In this document: positions 53,459 to 62,425 of the stretch, piece by piece
Position numbering within the stretch: the stretch's first letter is position 1
Layout: each line of letters starts with the position of its first letter
Origin: Pseudomonas yamanorum
Lineage (GTDB): Bacteria; Pseudomonadota; Gammaproteobacteria; Pseudomonadales; Pseudomonadaceae
Direction: 5' to 3'
Length of the DNA stretch: 64,000 nt
Assembly: GCF_013386765.1 (NCBI RefSeq)
Contig: NZ_JACARE010000014.1
Location: 20,844 to 84,843, forward strand
Notes under the pieces: model-generated
Told to the model about the DNA's origin: nothing
Seen by the model: only the letters and a program-made list of their open reading frames with translations
Databases searched by the model: none
Position numbers and translations under genes: made by a program

Positions 53459-54265
53459 ATGTTCTATCTATTACTGGCGCTGTTCGGCTGCATGACCGGC
53501 GTGACCGCGGTGCTATTCGGGTTCGGTGGCGGGTTCGTGGTGGTGCCGTTGCTGTACGGCATGCTCCAGCTCAGCCACGACGCGGGCGTGAGTGAATCGG
53601 CGATGCATATCGCGGTCGCCACCTCCACCTGCGTGATGATCGTCAATGCGCTGATCGCCACGGGAAAACATCGGCGCAAAGGTAATCTGATTCGTCATTA
53701 CCTGTGGCCGTTGGGCGGGTTTATCGCGATCGGCGCGGTGCTGGGGGCGGGTGCCGCCATGTTCGCCAGCGGCAATTTCATGCGCTACGCCTTTATCGCT
53801 TACCTGGCGCTCACCATCGCCGATTGCCTGTTGCGCCGAGGCTTTCTCAGCCACGACAACACACTCCAGCCCCGGCGCCTGGGCGGTACTGAAGTGATGG
53901 GCGGCGGCATCGCCATTGGAGTGATCGCGACATTTCTCGGGGTGGGCGGCAGCGTAATGACGGTGCCACTGTTGCGCCGTTGCGGCTTGAGCATGTCCCA
54001 GGCCACGTCCATGGCCAACCCGTTGAGCATACCGGTGGCGCTAGCCGGTACGTTTACCTACATGGTCATGGCGGGATTTGCCAAGGTGGAATTGGGCGCG
54101 TGGTTTGTCGGCTATGTCGACTTGCTGGCGTTTGCCATCCTCACGCTGGGCTCGCTGCTGGGCATTCGCCTGGCCACCCCGTGGATCGGCCGCATCCCGG
54201 ACGCGCTGCATGCGCGGGTGTATATCGGGTTGTTGGGCGCGGTGATGGTGAGCATGCTGCTCTAG
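53459..54265 (+). CDS. TSUP (TauE/SafE) family permease
   Basis: 268 aa with 7-8 hydrophobic segments. GCMTGVTAVLFGFGGGFVVV near the start and GVIATFLGVGGSVMTVPLLR in the second repeat form the duplicated glycine-rich TSUP loops. Exports or imports sulfonates, sulfite or related anions across the inner membrane. Convergent with the hypothetical gene at 54262, stops overlapping on CTAG. Confidence 0.9.
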   Translation: MFYLLLALFGCMTGVTAVLFGFGGGFVVVPLLYGMLQLSHDAGVSESAMHIAVATSTCVMIVNALIATGKHRRKGNLIRHYLWPLGGFIAIGAVLGAGAAMFASGNFMRYAFIAYLALTIADCLLRRGFLSHDNTLQPRRLGGTEVMGGGIAIGVIATFLGVGGSVMTVPLLRRCGLSMSQATSMANPLSIPVALAGTFTYMVMAGFAKVELGAWFVGYVDLLAFAILTLGSLLGIRLATPWIGRIPDALHARVYIGLLGAVMVSMLL

Positions 54266-55209
54266 CTTTCCAACCCCGGCGCCTCGCGAATAATCAGGTG
54301 GTCCAGGTTCTCGATATTCGCACTGAATACCCCGAACGTTTGCTCGGGGTTCTTCTTGCTCGGCACCTGCTTGAACTCCGGCGTTACCCCATAAAAGAAG
54401 CAATACAACGGCCGCTCACTGTCCACCGCCGCCTTGATCTGTTCCAGGAACACTTTGCGCTTGCGGTAGTTCTCGATCAGTTTTTTGCTCAGGTAAACGT
54501 TGATGGAGTAGGGCTTCTTGTCGAGCCAGGCCTTCTTTTCGAAGTCGATGCGAAAGCTGCTGGTGTAGTCCTTGATCTCCTTGATCTTGCCCCAGTAGAT
54601 CAGGCCTTTGTTGTCTTGCAGGTATTCGATCTTCTTGAAAAACGTCCAGTAGGTCGCGGTGTGGTCGCCGACCTTCAAGGGCATGCTTTTAAGCTTGTCC
54701 TTGTCGCCGATATTGGACACGTAGCATTCCACCGGGTGGGCGAAGACGCTGGTCTTGTCCGGGGTTGTGTCGCTTGAGCTGTGAGACGGAGGGCTGCGGG
54801 TTGCCGGCGTTTTCGGTGGCTCTTGTGGGGTGCCGCCCTCGGCACCGATCAGCGGTGTCTTGCGTTCGTATTGGCGTCGGGTCAGGACAAATTCCGACGG
54901 GAAGTTTTCTTCCGGCCCATCCTCCGCTTCACCTTTTCCGGCGTGGCGGCTGGCGTAGCGGCAGCCGTCGATATGCCGGGTGCTGGGGATATTCTTGAAG
55001 TGCGGTGTGCGCAGGTAATTGACGTTTTTCGCGTTGAACGTGCCCAGCACATTCCCCGCCGCAAACGCCGCCCGGCATTCATCGTTGGGGCACAGGAAGC
55101 TGTCCTTGTCGGAGTCGAAGGCGGCGGTTTCGTCGAAATTCAGGTCGCGCACGTCATAGATCGACAGCTTGTCGTCGAGACTCAGGCTGTAGGCCGTGTC
55201 GAATTTCAT
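54262..55209 (-). CDS. Hypothetical protein with Cys/His metal-type motif
   Basis: 315 aa, no signal peptide. N-terminal part has a candidate zinc site, FLCPNDECRAAFAAGNV ... TPHFKNIPSTRHIDGC, a C-x4-C ... HF ... H-x2-C arrangement reminiscent of CoiA-like N-terminal domains. A low-complexity proline linker (PQEPPKTPATRSPPSHSSSD) separates it from a lysine-rich C-terminal half (SFRIDFEKKAWLDKKPYSIN, LIENYRKRKVFLEQIKAAVD). Composition is less Pseudomonas-like than neighbours, which may point to transfer. Alternative TTG start at 55260. Function unknown; a nucleic-acid or nuclease role is only a guess. Confidence 0.7.
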   Translation of the reverse strand: MKFDTAYSLSLDDKLSIYDVRDLNFDETAAFDSDKDSFLCPNDECRAAFAAGNVLGTFNAKNVNYLRTPHFKNIPSTRHIDGCRYASRHAGKGEAEDGPEENFPSEFVLTRRQYERKTPLIGAEGGTPQEPPKTPATRSPPSHSSSDTTPDKTSVFAHPVECYVSNIGDKDKLKSMPLKVGDHTATYWTFFKKIEYLQDNKGLIYWGKIKEIKDYTSSFRIDFEKKAWLDKKPYSINVYLSKKLIENYRKRKVFLEQIKAAVDSERPLYCFFYGVTPEFKQVPSKKNPEQTFGVFSANIENLDHLIIREAPGLES

Positions 55210-55273
55210 GGGGCTCGGGTCCGTGAGATATTTCGCTATTAATAGCGGGATATCGAGCAAATATCAGTAGAAA

Positions 55274-56443
55274 TTACGCACGGGCCACCACACGTCGTCC
55301 ACTCAGGAAGCACAAGGTGCCGCCCACCGCCGTCAGCCCGCTCAGTACATAGAACATCGAAGCGGGCGATGCATTGATCAGCAGGTAGCCGCAGATCACC
55401 GGGCTCAATGCGCCACCAAATGCCGCCAGGTTTTGCGCCCCGTAATAACTGCCGCGCAGGGCATCCGGGGCGATGGTGTCGATAAACAGGAATTCGGACG
55501 GGTAGATGATCATCTCCCCGAGGGTGAACACAAACATCGCGACACACCACGACACCAGGCCGTCCGCCATGCTGAAGCCGATCAACCCGGCAATGAACAG
55601 CGAGGTGCCGAGCACGATCCAGTAGCGCAGCTGTTCACGCTTGAGGAACCGGCCGATCTGGTACTGCATCAGGATCACCGTGATGGCGTTGCATGCCAGC
55701 ACGGCAGAGAGAATTTTCAACGCGTTCTCCGGCTTGTAGGCCACCAGCAGAAACTGTGACAGATACAGGGTGTAGCGCCCGTGGACAATGGTGCTCAACA
55801 GGCTGCCACTGGTGAACAGGATCAAGGTGCGATCGCTGCGCAGCGTCCTCAGGGTGCTGAGAAAACTCAAGGGTTTGTTGCTGTCGTCGCGCTGGGTCGG
55901 CGGGATGCCGATCATCAGGAACAGGCTGCCAAAGGCAATCGCGCTGGCGATCAGGAACGGCGCCAGGGGCATCTGGCCGGCAATCACCACACCGAGCATC
56001 GGGCCGGTGGCGTAGCCGACATTGGTCAGGGTGTAGCGCAGGGAAAACACCTTGGCGCGCTGGCCCACCGGCAGGTTCTCGCTGATGATCGCCTTGGAGC
56101 CGATCAGGAACAGCGCCGACGCGGCTTCGGTGATCACCAGGGTCAGGGTGGTCAGGTACAGGTTGCTGGCAAAGGTCAGTAACAGAAAACCGATGGAGCT
56201 GGAGAGCATCGCCAGGATCAGCAGCTTGCGCTTTTCCAGGCGGTCGATGATGTAGCCGCCGTAGAGGCCCAGCAGGGTGGCGATGAATACGGCGATGCCC
56301 ATCAGCAAGCCGATGTCTTGCTGGTTGAGGCCCAGGCGGGTGCTGAGCAACAGCGCGAGTAGCGGACTGGTCATGGCGCGGCTGACGACGATGGTCACCG
56401 AGCAGATCATCAGGCGGCGGATTACCAGGGAGTACGTGGCCAC
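55274..56443 (-). CDS. MFS transporter
   Basis: 389 aa with 12 hydrophobic segments. GVFIATLLGLYGGYIIDRLE-like TM2-3 loop with motif A, a duplicate half at EQLRYWIVLGTSLFIAGLIG, and FIDTIAPDALRGSYYGAQNL. GTG start, AGGACATCC upstream. Resembles MFS exporters of the YdhC/MdtH-type drug group. Substrate not determinable. Downstream of the ABC operon, separated by a REPIN. Confidence 0.9.
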   Translation of the reverse strand: MATYSLVIRRLMICSVTIVVSRAMTSPLLALLLSTRLGLNQQDIGLLMGIAVFIATLLGLYGGYIIDRLEKRKLLILAMLSSSIGFLLLTFASNLYLTTLTLVITEAASALFLIGSKAIISENLPVGQRAKVFSLRYTLTNVGYATGPMLGVVIAGQMPLAPFLIASAIAFGSLFLMIGIPPTQRDDSNKPLSFLSTLRTLRSDRTLILFTSGSLLSTIVHGRYTLYLSQFLLVAYKPENALKILSAVLACNAITVILMQYQIGRFLKREQLRYWIVLGTSLFIAGLIGFSMADGLVSWCVAMFVFTLGEMIIYPSEFLFIDTIAPDALRGSYYGAQNLAAFGGALSPVICGYLLINASPASMFYVLSGLTAVGGTLCFLSGRRVVARA

Positions 56444-56502
56444 GGTGGGGCGGATGTCCTTATTCTTGGGGCTGGTTACTATCTTTCATACACAGTTGTT
56501 CC

Positions 56503-56596
56503 CTGTGGGAGTCGGGCTTGCCCGCGATTGCGGTGTGTCAGTCAATATTTCTGGTGACTGACACACCGCAATCGCGGGCAAGCCCGGCTCCCACAG
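56503..56596. repeat. REPIN of the CGGGCTTGCCCGCGAT class
   Basis: CTGTGGGAGTCGGGCTTGCC ... inverted GGCAAGCCCGGCTCCCACAG with CGCGATTGCGGTGTGTCAGT inner arms. A different REP class from the GGCTTGCCTGCGATAGC type. Confidence 0.9.
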
Positions 56597-56608
56597 GGTT
56601 ACGTGTTG

Positions 56609-57430
56609 TTACTGGCCGGCGTTGATGCTGATCTTCTGAACCGCACCTTGCTCCAGATCCCACTTCTTCAGAATCTTGCCGTAGGTCCCGTCATCAATCA
56701 TGCCCTGCAGCGCTTCGCTGATGGCCGTGACCAATTCGGTATTGCTCTTCTCAATCCCAAGCCCCGTGAACTGCTTGGAAATCGCCAGGCCCACCGGCTT
56801 GTACTTACCCTTGTCCAGCGACATCAGGTAAGGAATGGTTTCGCTGCCCTGCATCGCCGCATCCAGACGGTTCTGTTGCAACTGCGCCCGGGCATCCGCC
56901 GAACCTTCAGTGCCAATCACCACGATCGCTGGCTTACCGGCCTTTTCGCAGTTTTCCTTACTCCACGCGGCAATTTCCGACGGCCAGGTAGTACGTCGGC
57001 TGGTGCCGACTTTCTTACCGCACAGGTCAGTCAATTCCTTGAGGTCTTCACGCTTGGCCAGGGTGTAGAACTGCGGGCCACTGGTGAAGTAATCGATAAA
57101 GGTCACCGCCTTTTGGCGCTCGGCGGTGTCGCTCATGCCCGACAGCACGATGTCCACGCGCTTGGTGGTCAGGCCGCTGAGCATTTGTTCGAAGCCGGTT
57201 TCCTGCCACTTGATCTTCACACCCAGGCGCTCGGCCAGGGCGTTGCCCAGGTCAAAGTCCAGGCCGGTGAGTTTGTTGGTGGCGGTGTCCTTGAAATCCA
57301 TCGGCGGATAGTTCGGCACGATGGCCGCGCTGATCTCACCCTTGTCCTTGATCGCTGCCGGCAATGCCGCCAAAACCGAAGTGGAGGCCATCAGGCCTAC
57401 GAGCAAACTTGGAAGAAACAGATTTTTCAT
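56609..57430 (-). CDS. Polar amino-acid ABC transporter substrate-binding protein
   Basis: 273 aa. Signal peptide MKNLFLPSLLVGLMASTSVL with cleavage after ALA-like ending. Family-3 solute-binding pattern: ISAAIVPNYPPMDFKDTATN, LTGLDFDLGNALAERLGVKI, VDIVLSGMSDTAERQKAVTF and GTSRRTTWPSEIAAWSKENC. Periplasmic receptor for the ABC transporter genes directly upstream. Ligand unknown; the co-operonic lyase paralogue suggests an argininosuccinate-like or aminopolycarboxylate compound. Confidence 0.92.
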   Translation of the reverse strand: MKNLFLPSLLVGLMASTSVLAALPAAIKDKGEISAAIVPNYPPMDFKDTATNKLTGLDFDLGNALAERLGVKIKWQETGFEQMLSGLTTKRVDIVLSGMSDTAERQKAVTFIDYFTSGPQFYTLAKREDLKELTDLCGKKVGTSRRTTWPSEIAAWSKENCEKAGKPAIVVIGTEGSADARAQLQQNRLDAAMQGSETIPYLMSLDKGKYKPVGLAISKQFTGLGIEKSNTELVTAISEALQGMIDDGTYGKILKKWDLEQGAVQKISINAGQ

Positions 57431-57455
57431 GGGGGCGTTCTCGTTAGTTTTTTAG

Positions 57456-58220
57456 TTAAGTGCGAACGGCAGAAATAAAGCTTTGGGTACGCGGGTTTTG
57501 TGGGCTTATTAGAATTTCTTCAGGGCTGCCGGCTTCCACAATCTGGCCGGCATCCATAAACACCATGCGGTTGGACACTTCGCGGGCGAAGCCCAATTCA
57601 TGGGTGACCACAATCATGGTCATGCCGGTGGTGGCCAAATCGCGCATCACCGACAGCACTTCTCCTACCAGTTCCGGGTCGAGAGCTGACGTGGGTTCGT
57701 CAAACAACATCAGCTTGGGGCGCATCGCCAACGCACGGGCAATCGCCACACGCTGTTGCTGCCCACCAGACAATTCCACCGGGTAGGCATTGCGCTTGTC
57801 CGCCAGGCCAACCCGGGCCAGCAACTCCAGTGCGTCCTCGGTGGCTTCCTTGGGCGAGCGCTTGAGCACCTGGCACGGGCCTTCGATGATGTTTTGCAAC
57901 ACGGTCATGTGCGGGAACAAATTGAATCGCTGAAACACCATGCCGGTGGCCAAGCGCTGACGGGCGATCTGTGATTCATTCAACTCATGCAGCTTGTTGC
58001 CGACGACCCGGTAACCCACCAGTTCGCCGTCGACCCACAGGCCGCCCTTGTCGATTTTTTCCAGCTGATTGACGCAGCGCAGCAGGGTACTTTTGCCGGA
58101 ACCGGACGGGCCGATAATGCACAGCACTTCGCCTTGCTCGACTTCCAGGTTGATGTCCTGCAGCGCGTGATACTGGTCGTAATACTTGTTCAGGTTCACG
58201 GCCTTGACGATGCTTCTCAT
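57456..58220 (-). CDS. Polar amino-acid ABC transporter ATP-binding protein
   Basis: 254 aa. Walker [11 protein letters not shown]-loop region [20 protein letters not shown], signature [20 protein letters not shown] and Walker [16 protein letters not shown], then the H-loop [20 protein letters not shown]. Start at the ATG 58220 with AGGAGATT upstream; a TTG two codons earlier also fits. Energises the transporter with the permease gene 23 nt upstream. Confidence 0.95.
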   Translation of the reverse strand: MRSIVKAVNLNKYYDQYHALQDINLEVEQGEVLCIIGPSGSGKSTLLRCVNQLEKIDKGGLWVDGELVGYRVVGNKLHELNESQIARQRLATGMVFQRFNLFPHMTVLQNIIEGPCQVLKRSPKEATEDALELLARVGLADKRNAYPVELSGGQQQRVAIARALAMRPKLMLFDEPTSALDPELVGEVLSVMRDLATTGMTMIVVTHELGFAREVSNRMVFMDAGQIVEAGSPEEILISPQNPRTQSFISAVRT

Positions 58221-58243
58221 GGGCAAATCTCCTCAGTCAGGGC

Positions 58244-59122
58244 TTACGAACGCTTGCCGGCGCCGCGGGCAAAACGACGCTCAAGGCGGCTCTGACCGAA
58301 TGAAAGAACAGTCACCACCGCCAGGTACCAGATGCCGGCAACAATCAGCAACTCCATGACCCGGGCGTTGGCGTAGTAGATGTTTTGCGCGTTGTGCAGC
58401 AGCTCCGAGTACTGGATCACACTCGCCAGGCTGGTCATTTTCACCATGCTGATGAACTCGTTGCCTACAGGCGGAATGATCACCCGCATCGCCTGGGGCA
58501 GAATCACCCTACGCAGCGCCTGAAGGCTCGGCATGCCGATGGACTTGGCGGCTTCGTACTGGCCGGTGTCCACCGACAACAGGCCGGCGCGCACCACTTC
58601 AGCGGTGTAGGCACCCTGGTTGATACTCAGGCCGAGGAGGGCGGCCACGAACGGCGTCATCAGGTCCACGGTGTCGATGCTGAACAGGCCGGGAATCGCG
58701 ATCACCGGGAAAATCAGCGCCAGGTTGAACCACAACAGCAGTTGCAGGATCAGCGGTGTGCCACGAAACAGCCAGGTGTAGGTGATGGCCACGTAACGCA
58801 GGATCGGGTTGGCCGACATGCGCATGATGGCGGTGATCACCCCGATCACCACGCCCAGCGCCATGGCCAGGATCGACATGATGATGGTGTTCACCAGGCC
58901 CCAGATGATCGCCTCGGACGTGAGGAACTGACCGATGTAGGACCATTCGATTTGACCGTTGGCGAACGCACGCAGTAAGGCGGCCAGGGCGATCACGATC
59001 AACGTGGCAAAAAACATCCGACCGTAATATCGACGTGGCACGTGCTCGTACTGGGTGATATCGAACTGGTTCTCGGTCTGCTGGCGCTCGGCTTGCAAGC
59101 GCTCTGCCGGGGTTTGTTTCAT
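58244..59122 (-). CDS. Polar amino-acid ABC transporter permease
   Basis: 292 aa, longer than usual (about 220-250) due to a hydrophilic N-terminal stretch. HisM/His/Glu/Gln permease pattern with five-six helices; SINQGAYTAEVVRAGLLSVD then GQYEAAKSIGMPSLQALRRV is the EAA loop; PPVGNEFISMVKMTSLASVI follows. One protein probably homodimerises. Preceded by a REPIN in the operon between it and the lyase. Confidence 0.93.
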   Translation of the reverse strand: MKQTPAERLQAERQQTENQFDITQYEHVPRRYYGRMFFATLIVIALAALLRAFANGQIEWSYIGQFLTSEAIIWGLVNTIIMSILAMALGVVIGVITAIMRMSANPILRYVAITYTWLFRGTPLILQLLLWFNLALIFPVIAIPGLFSIDTVDLMTPFVAALLGLSINQGAYTAEVVRAGLLSVDTGQYEAAKSIGMPSLQALRRVILPQAMRVIIPPVGNEFISMVKMTSLASVIQYSELLHNAQNIYYANARVMELLIVAGIWYLAVVTVLSFGQSRLERRFARGAGKRS

Positions 59123-59162
59123 GGTGACTCTCCAAAACAACGATCTAACTGGATACCAACAT

Positions 59163-59236
59163 CCTTGTAGGAGCCCGGCTTGCCGGCGATTGCGCTCTCA
59201 AGAACGCCATCGCCGGCAAGCCGGGCTCCTACAAGG
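59163..59236. repeat. REPIN inside the operon
   Basis: CCTTGTAGGAGCCCGGCTTG ... inverted CAAGCCGGGCTCCTACAAGG with CCGGCGAT/ATCGCCGG inner arms. It sits in the 120-nt gap between the lyase stop and permease start, likely lowering or protecting downstream transcript. Confidence 0.9.
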
Positions 59237-59242
59237 TGGGCG

Positions 59243-60670
59243 CTAAATTCGAAAGCCGGTGTAACTCTCTGCCCATTGCTGCTGGCCTGCCAGAGCCACC
59301 TTCAACCGCCCAATCTGCTCCCTCACCCGCTCCGGCGCCGTCCCACCCCAACCACTGCGCGCCGCAATCGCCGCTTCCAGGGTCAGGCACTCACGCACCT
59401 CAGGTGTCAGGCGTGTATCCACCTCTGCCAACAGCGCCGGCGAGGCTTCCCACAATTCAATCTCATGCTTCTCACAGGCCTGCACCAAGGCGCCGGTAAT
59501 CTCATGGGCCTCCTTGAACGGCACACCGCGGGTGGCCAGCCAATCCGCCACCTCAGTCGCCAGGGTGAATCCCATCGGCGCCTGGCGCCGCAGCTCTTCC
59601 ACCTGCACCTTCATCGTCGCGACCATCCCGGCCATCGCAGGCAGCACCAGCAGCAACGTATCCACGCTGTCCAACACACTGTGCTTGTCTTCACTCAAAT
59701 CGCGGTTGTACGACAGCGGCAAGGATTTGAGCGTCGACATCAAGCCGGTCAGGTTGCCAATCAAACGTCCCGCTTTACCCCGCGCCAGTTCGGCAATGTC
59801 CGGGTTCTTCTTCTGCGGCATGATGGAGCTACCGGTGGCGTAGGCATCGTCCAACTGCACCCAGCGAAACTGGCGCGACGACCACAGGCAAAACTCCTCC
59901 GACAGCCGCGAAATATTCACCCCGAGCATGCCCGCCACAAACAGAAACTCCGCCACATGGTCACGACTGGCTACAGCATCGATAGAGTTTTCGCACGGCC
60001 CGGTGTAACCCATCTCCTTGGCGGAATGCTCTGGCTGGCGAGCAATCGCCGAACCTGCCATTGCTGCTGCACCCAACGGCGACAACGCCGTACGCGCATC
60101 CCAATCCACCAGGCGCTGCACATCCCGCAGCATCGATTGCGCATGGGCCAGCAAGTGATGGGCGAACACGATCGGCTGAGCCTGCTGCAAGTGGGTGAAG
60201 CCCGGGCAGATGCTCTCGATATGCTGCTCGGCCTGGTCCACCAGCGCCTGCTGCAAACCCAGCACCTCGGTGGTGATGGTGCGCGCGTGGTCCCGTAGGA
60301 ACAGGCGCAAATCGTTGGCCGTCTGGTCGTTACGCGAACGCCCGGCGCGCAACTTGCCGCCCAGGGCGCCCAACCGCTCGGTCAACACCCGCTCGATGAA
60401 GGTGTGCACATCCTCGTCATCCAGCGTCGGGTGCAGGCGGCCAGCGGCAAAGTCCTCACCAATCCGGTCCAGCGCTTCCAGGGTGCGCAAGGTTTCCGAC
60501 TCATCCAGCAACCCGGCCCTCTGCAACTCACGGGCATGGGCCCGGGAGCCGGCCAGGTCGTAGGGCGTCAGACGAAAATAGCGCTCAGGGCAACGGGACA
60601 GCGCCGCCAAAGCAGCAGACGGGCCGGACTTGAAACGAGCACCCCAGAGGCGATCGGTGGGCTGAGACAT
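59243..60670 (-). CDS. Argininosuccinate-lyase paralogue of an ABC operon
   Basis: 475 aa fumarase/aspartase superfamily protein of the ASL type. Motifs: GRSRNDQTANDLRLFLRDHA, the His-containing GFTHLQQAQPIVFAHHLLAH and the flexible signature GSSIMPQKKNPDIAELA with catalytic Ser. Active-site residues intact. Being encoded beside a polar amino-acid ABC transporter and a LysR, not in arginine biosynthesis, it probably cleaves an imported N-substituted aspartate-type compound (compare EDDS lyase, an ASL relative). ATG at 60670 with GAGGAACACC. Confidence 0.88.
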   Translation of the reverse strand: MSQPTDRLWGARFKSGPSAALAALSRCPERYFRLTPYDLAGSRAHARELQRAGLLDESETLRTLEALDRIGEDFAAGRLHPTLDDEDVHTFIERVLTERLGALGGKLRAGRSRNDQTANDLRLFLRDHARTITTEVLGLQQALVDQAEQHIESICPGFTHLQQAQPIVFAHHLLAHAQSMLRDVQRLVDWDARTALSPLGAAAMAGSAIARQPEHSAKEMGYTGPCENSIDAVASRDHVAEFLFVAGMLGVNISRLSEEFCLWSSRQFRWVQLDDAYATGSSIMPQKKNPDIAELARGKAGRLIGNLTGLMSTLKSLPLSYNRDLSEDKHSVLDSVDTLLLVLPAMAGMVATMKVQVEELRRQAPMGFTLATEVADWLATRGVPFKEAHEITGALVQACEKHEIELWEASPALLAEVDTRLTPEVRECLTLEAAIAARSGWGGTAPERVREQIGRLKVALAGQQQWAESYTGFRI

Positions 60671-60931
60671 GGTGTTCCTCACGCTTGTTTTTAGAAGTGA
60701 CAAGCCCGATGGACGTGGCTTGGCCTTATGGATTCGGAGGGCAGTAACAAAACAAAAAGTCCTGATCGAAGTGTCAGGTTCTCAGGGCGTTAAATCAGCC
60801 GGTAAAAGCTGTTCAACCCGCTATATTCAAGGTTGCCAAGGGCGGTTAAGTATGTTCATTATTGCCGCCCGGCGATGTTCATGGAGTAGGTCAAAGCCTG
60901 TTGAATATGGCACTTGAGGTCAACACGTATT

Positions 60932-61891
60932 ATGGAAACCCCACTTTCCAATTCTGGAAACATACCGCCAAAACCCGGCACAAGACCTCCGCTGCAACTC
61001 AGCGGCCTGGACTTCAAATTGTTGCGGGTGTTCAAGGCTGTGGTCGAAGCGGGCGGCTTCAGCGCGGCGCAGAACGAGCTGAATGTGGGCCTGGCGGCGA
61101 TCAGCAAACAGATTTCCGACCTGGAAATTCGCATCGGCATGCGCCTGTGTACACGAGGCCGGGAAGGGTTTGGCCTGACCGAAGAAGGCAAGTTGGTCTA
61201 TCAGGCGTCCATTGAATTATTTGCCTCGGTGGACAGTTTCAGAGACAAGCTTAGTTCGGCGCAGAATGAACTGATCGGCGACCTTAGTGTGGGCGTTATT
61301 GATAACACCGTATCGGACGTTAATTCGCCGCTGATTAAAGCGCTGGGGAAATTACATACAGAGTCGCCGAAAATAAGATTACGCCTACATGCCTCGCAAC
61401 TGGACGAAGTTGAACGGGGCGTGGTGGAAGGGCGGCTGATTGTCGGCATCGTGCCGGTGTACCAGCGACGGGAAGAATTCGATTATTTCCCGCTGTACGA
61501 AGAAAAGTCCCACGCGTACTGCGCCGTCGGGCATCCGCTGTTTGAAGCGAGTGACATCAATGCAGATGTGTTGCGCCAGCATGAAGTGGTCAACCATCGG
61601 TACGCGATCCACAGCGACAAAGCCAACTTCGTCAGCTACGACAGCCAGTCCGCCTCGGCCTCACAAGTTGAAGCCGTGGCCATCCTCATCCTCACCGGCC
61701 GCTTCCTGGGCTTCCTCCCCGACCACTACGCCACGCCGCTGGTGAAGGAAGGGCGCCTGCGCGTGTTATGCCCGGAACAGATCCACCTGAGCACGCCGTT
61801 CAACGTCATCCTCAAGCACAACACCCCGCGCAGCCCACTGGTAAAAGCCTTCGCGACGGCGCTGGGCGTGGATCTCAAAGCGCCAATCTAA
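60932..61891 (+). CDS. LysR-family transcriptional regulator
   Basis: 319 aa. HTH LDFKLLRVFKAVVEAGGFSA then ELNVGLAAISKQISDLEIRI. Effector domain LIGDLSVGVIDNTVSDVNSP and VAILILTGRFLGFLPDHYA. An N-terminal Pro-rich 30-residue leader is unusual for LysR. The ATG at 60932 is used. Divergent from the lyase-ABC operon, 261 nt away, its likely target. Confidence 0.9.
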   Translation: METPLSNSGNIPPKPGTRPPLQLSGLDFKLLRVFKAVVEAGGFSAAQNELNVGLAAISKQISDLEIRIGMRLCTRGREGFGLTEEGKLVYQASIELFASVDSFRDKLSSAQNELIGDLSVGVIDNTVSDVNSPLIKALGKLHTESPKIRLRLHASQLDEVERGVVEGRLIVGIVPVYQRREEFDYFPLYEEKSHAYCAVGHPLFEASDINADVLRQHEVVNHRYAIHSDKANFVSYDSQSASASQVEAVAILILTGRFLGFLPDHYATPLVKEGRLRVLCPEQIHLSTPFNVILKHNTPRSPLVKAFATALGVDLKAPI

Positions 61892-61929
61892 CGAACTCCC
61901 ACCAACTCGAAGGATGTACAAAGATCACC

Positions 61930-61967
61930 TGTGGGAGCTGTCGAGCCCCAGCGAGGCTGCGATGGGA
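61930..61967. repeat. REP singlet of the second family
   Basis: TGTGGGAGCTGTCGAGCCCC then AGCGAGGCTGCGAT, a hybrid of the GTGGGAGCTG arm with the GTCGAGCC core of the repeat at 25465-25579. Lies after the LysR stop. Confidence 0.7.
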
Positions 61968-62003
61968 TCACCTCGGTCTACCTGCAGACACCACCCACCC
62001 GCA

Positions 62004-62080
62004 TCACCGCTGCAACTTGCCCAACTTCTTCTTCGAATGAAAATGCCGAAAATGCGCATCCTGCGCCGCCACCAACAGCT
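62004..62080 (-). pseudogene. Displaced 3'-end fragment of a HAD-hydrolase gene
   Basis: Positions 62026-62080 match 62883-62937, the end of the intact HAD gene, at 52 of 55 positions, same strand. Read on the minus strand it encodes LLVAAQDAHFRHFHSKKK, then its own ending LGKLQR and a TGA stop, so it is a true but distinct gene end rather than a chance match. It and the intact gene end bracket vapBC with an 857-bp offset. Confidence 0.75.
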
Positions 62081-62110
62081 ACCTGTTCGGCTACGCTCGT
62101 CGGGTAGCTG
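62076..62110. other. Hairpin at the repeat edge
   Basis: CAGCTACC (62076-62083) pairs with GGTAGCTG (62103-62110) around a 19-nt loop. It starts exactly where homology to the HAD gene end stops. Confidence 0.5.
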
Positions 62111-62185
62111 CTATAGAGCTATGCAATAGAGCACCTGCAAACTATCATTCCTACCTGTCTTCCCCTGCCTTGAGAGGTGTTCCTT

Positions 62186-62425
62186 ATGTCTACTGGAACG
62201 ATCTTCACCAATAACCGTACACAAAATATCCGTATCCCTGCTGACATGCGTTTTCCCGCTGGGGTGAAAACCGTAGAGGTGCGTGCCGTGGGGCGCGAAC
62301 TGATTATTTCGCCGGTTGAAAACACTTGGGACAGCTTTTTCCTTGCAAGCGAATCGGTATCTGATGACTTTATGGAGGAGCGCGCCGACCAAACCCAGCA
62401 AGAGCGAGAGTCCTTTGATGATTAA
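62186..62425 (+). CDS. vapB: VapB antitoxin, AbrB/SpoVT family
   Basis: 79 aa. MSTGTIFTNNRTQNIRIPAD with the swapped-hairpin AbrB fold, TVEVRAVGRELIISPVENTW, and a C-terminal toxin-binding tail. GAGGTG before the ATG at 62186. Overlaps vapC by 8 nt. Represses its own promoter with VapC. Confidence 0.92.
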   Translation: MSTGTIFTNNRTQNIRIPADMRFPAGVKTVEVRAVGRELIISPVENTWDSFFLASESVSDDFMEERADQTQQERESFDD

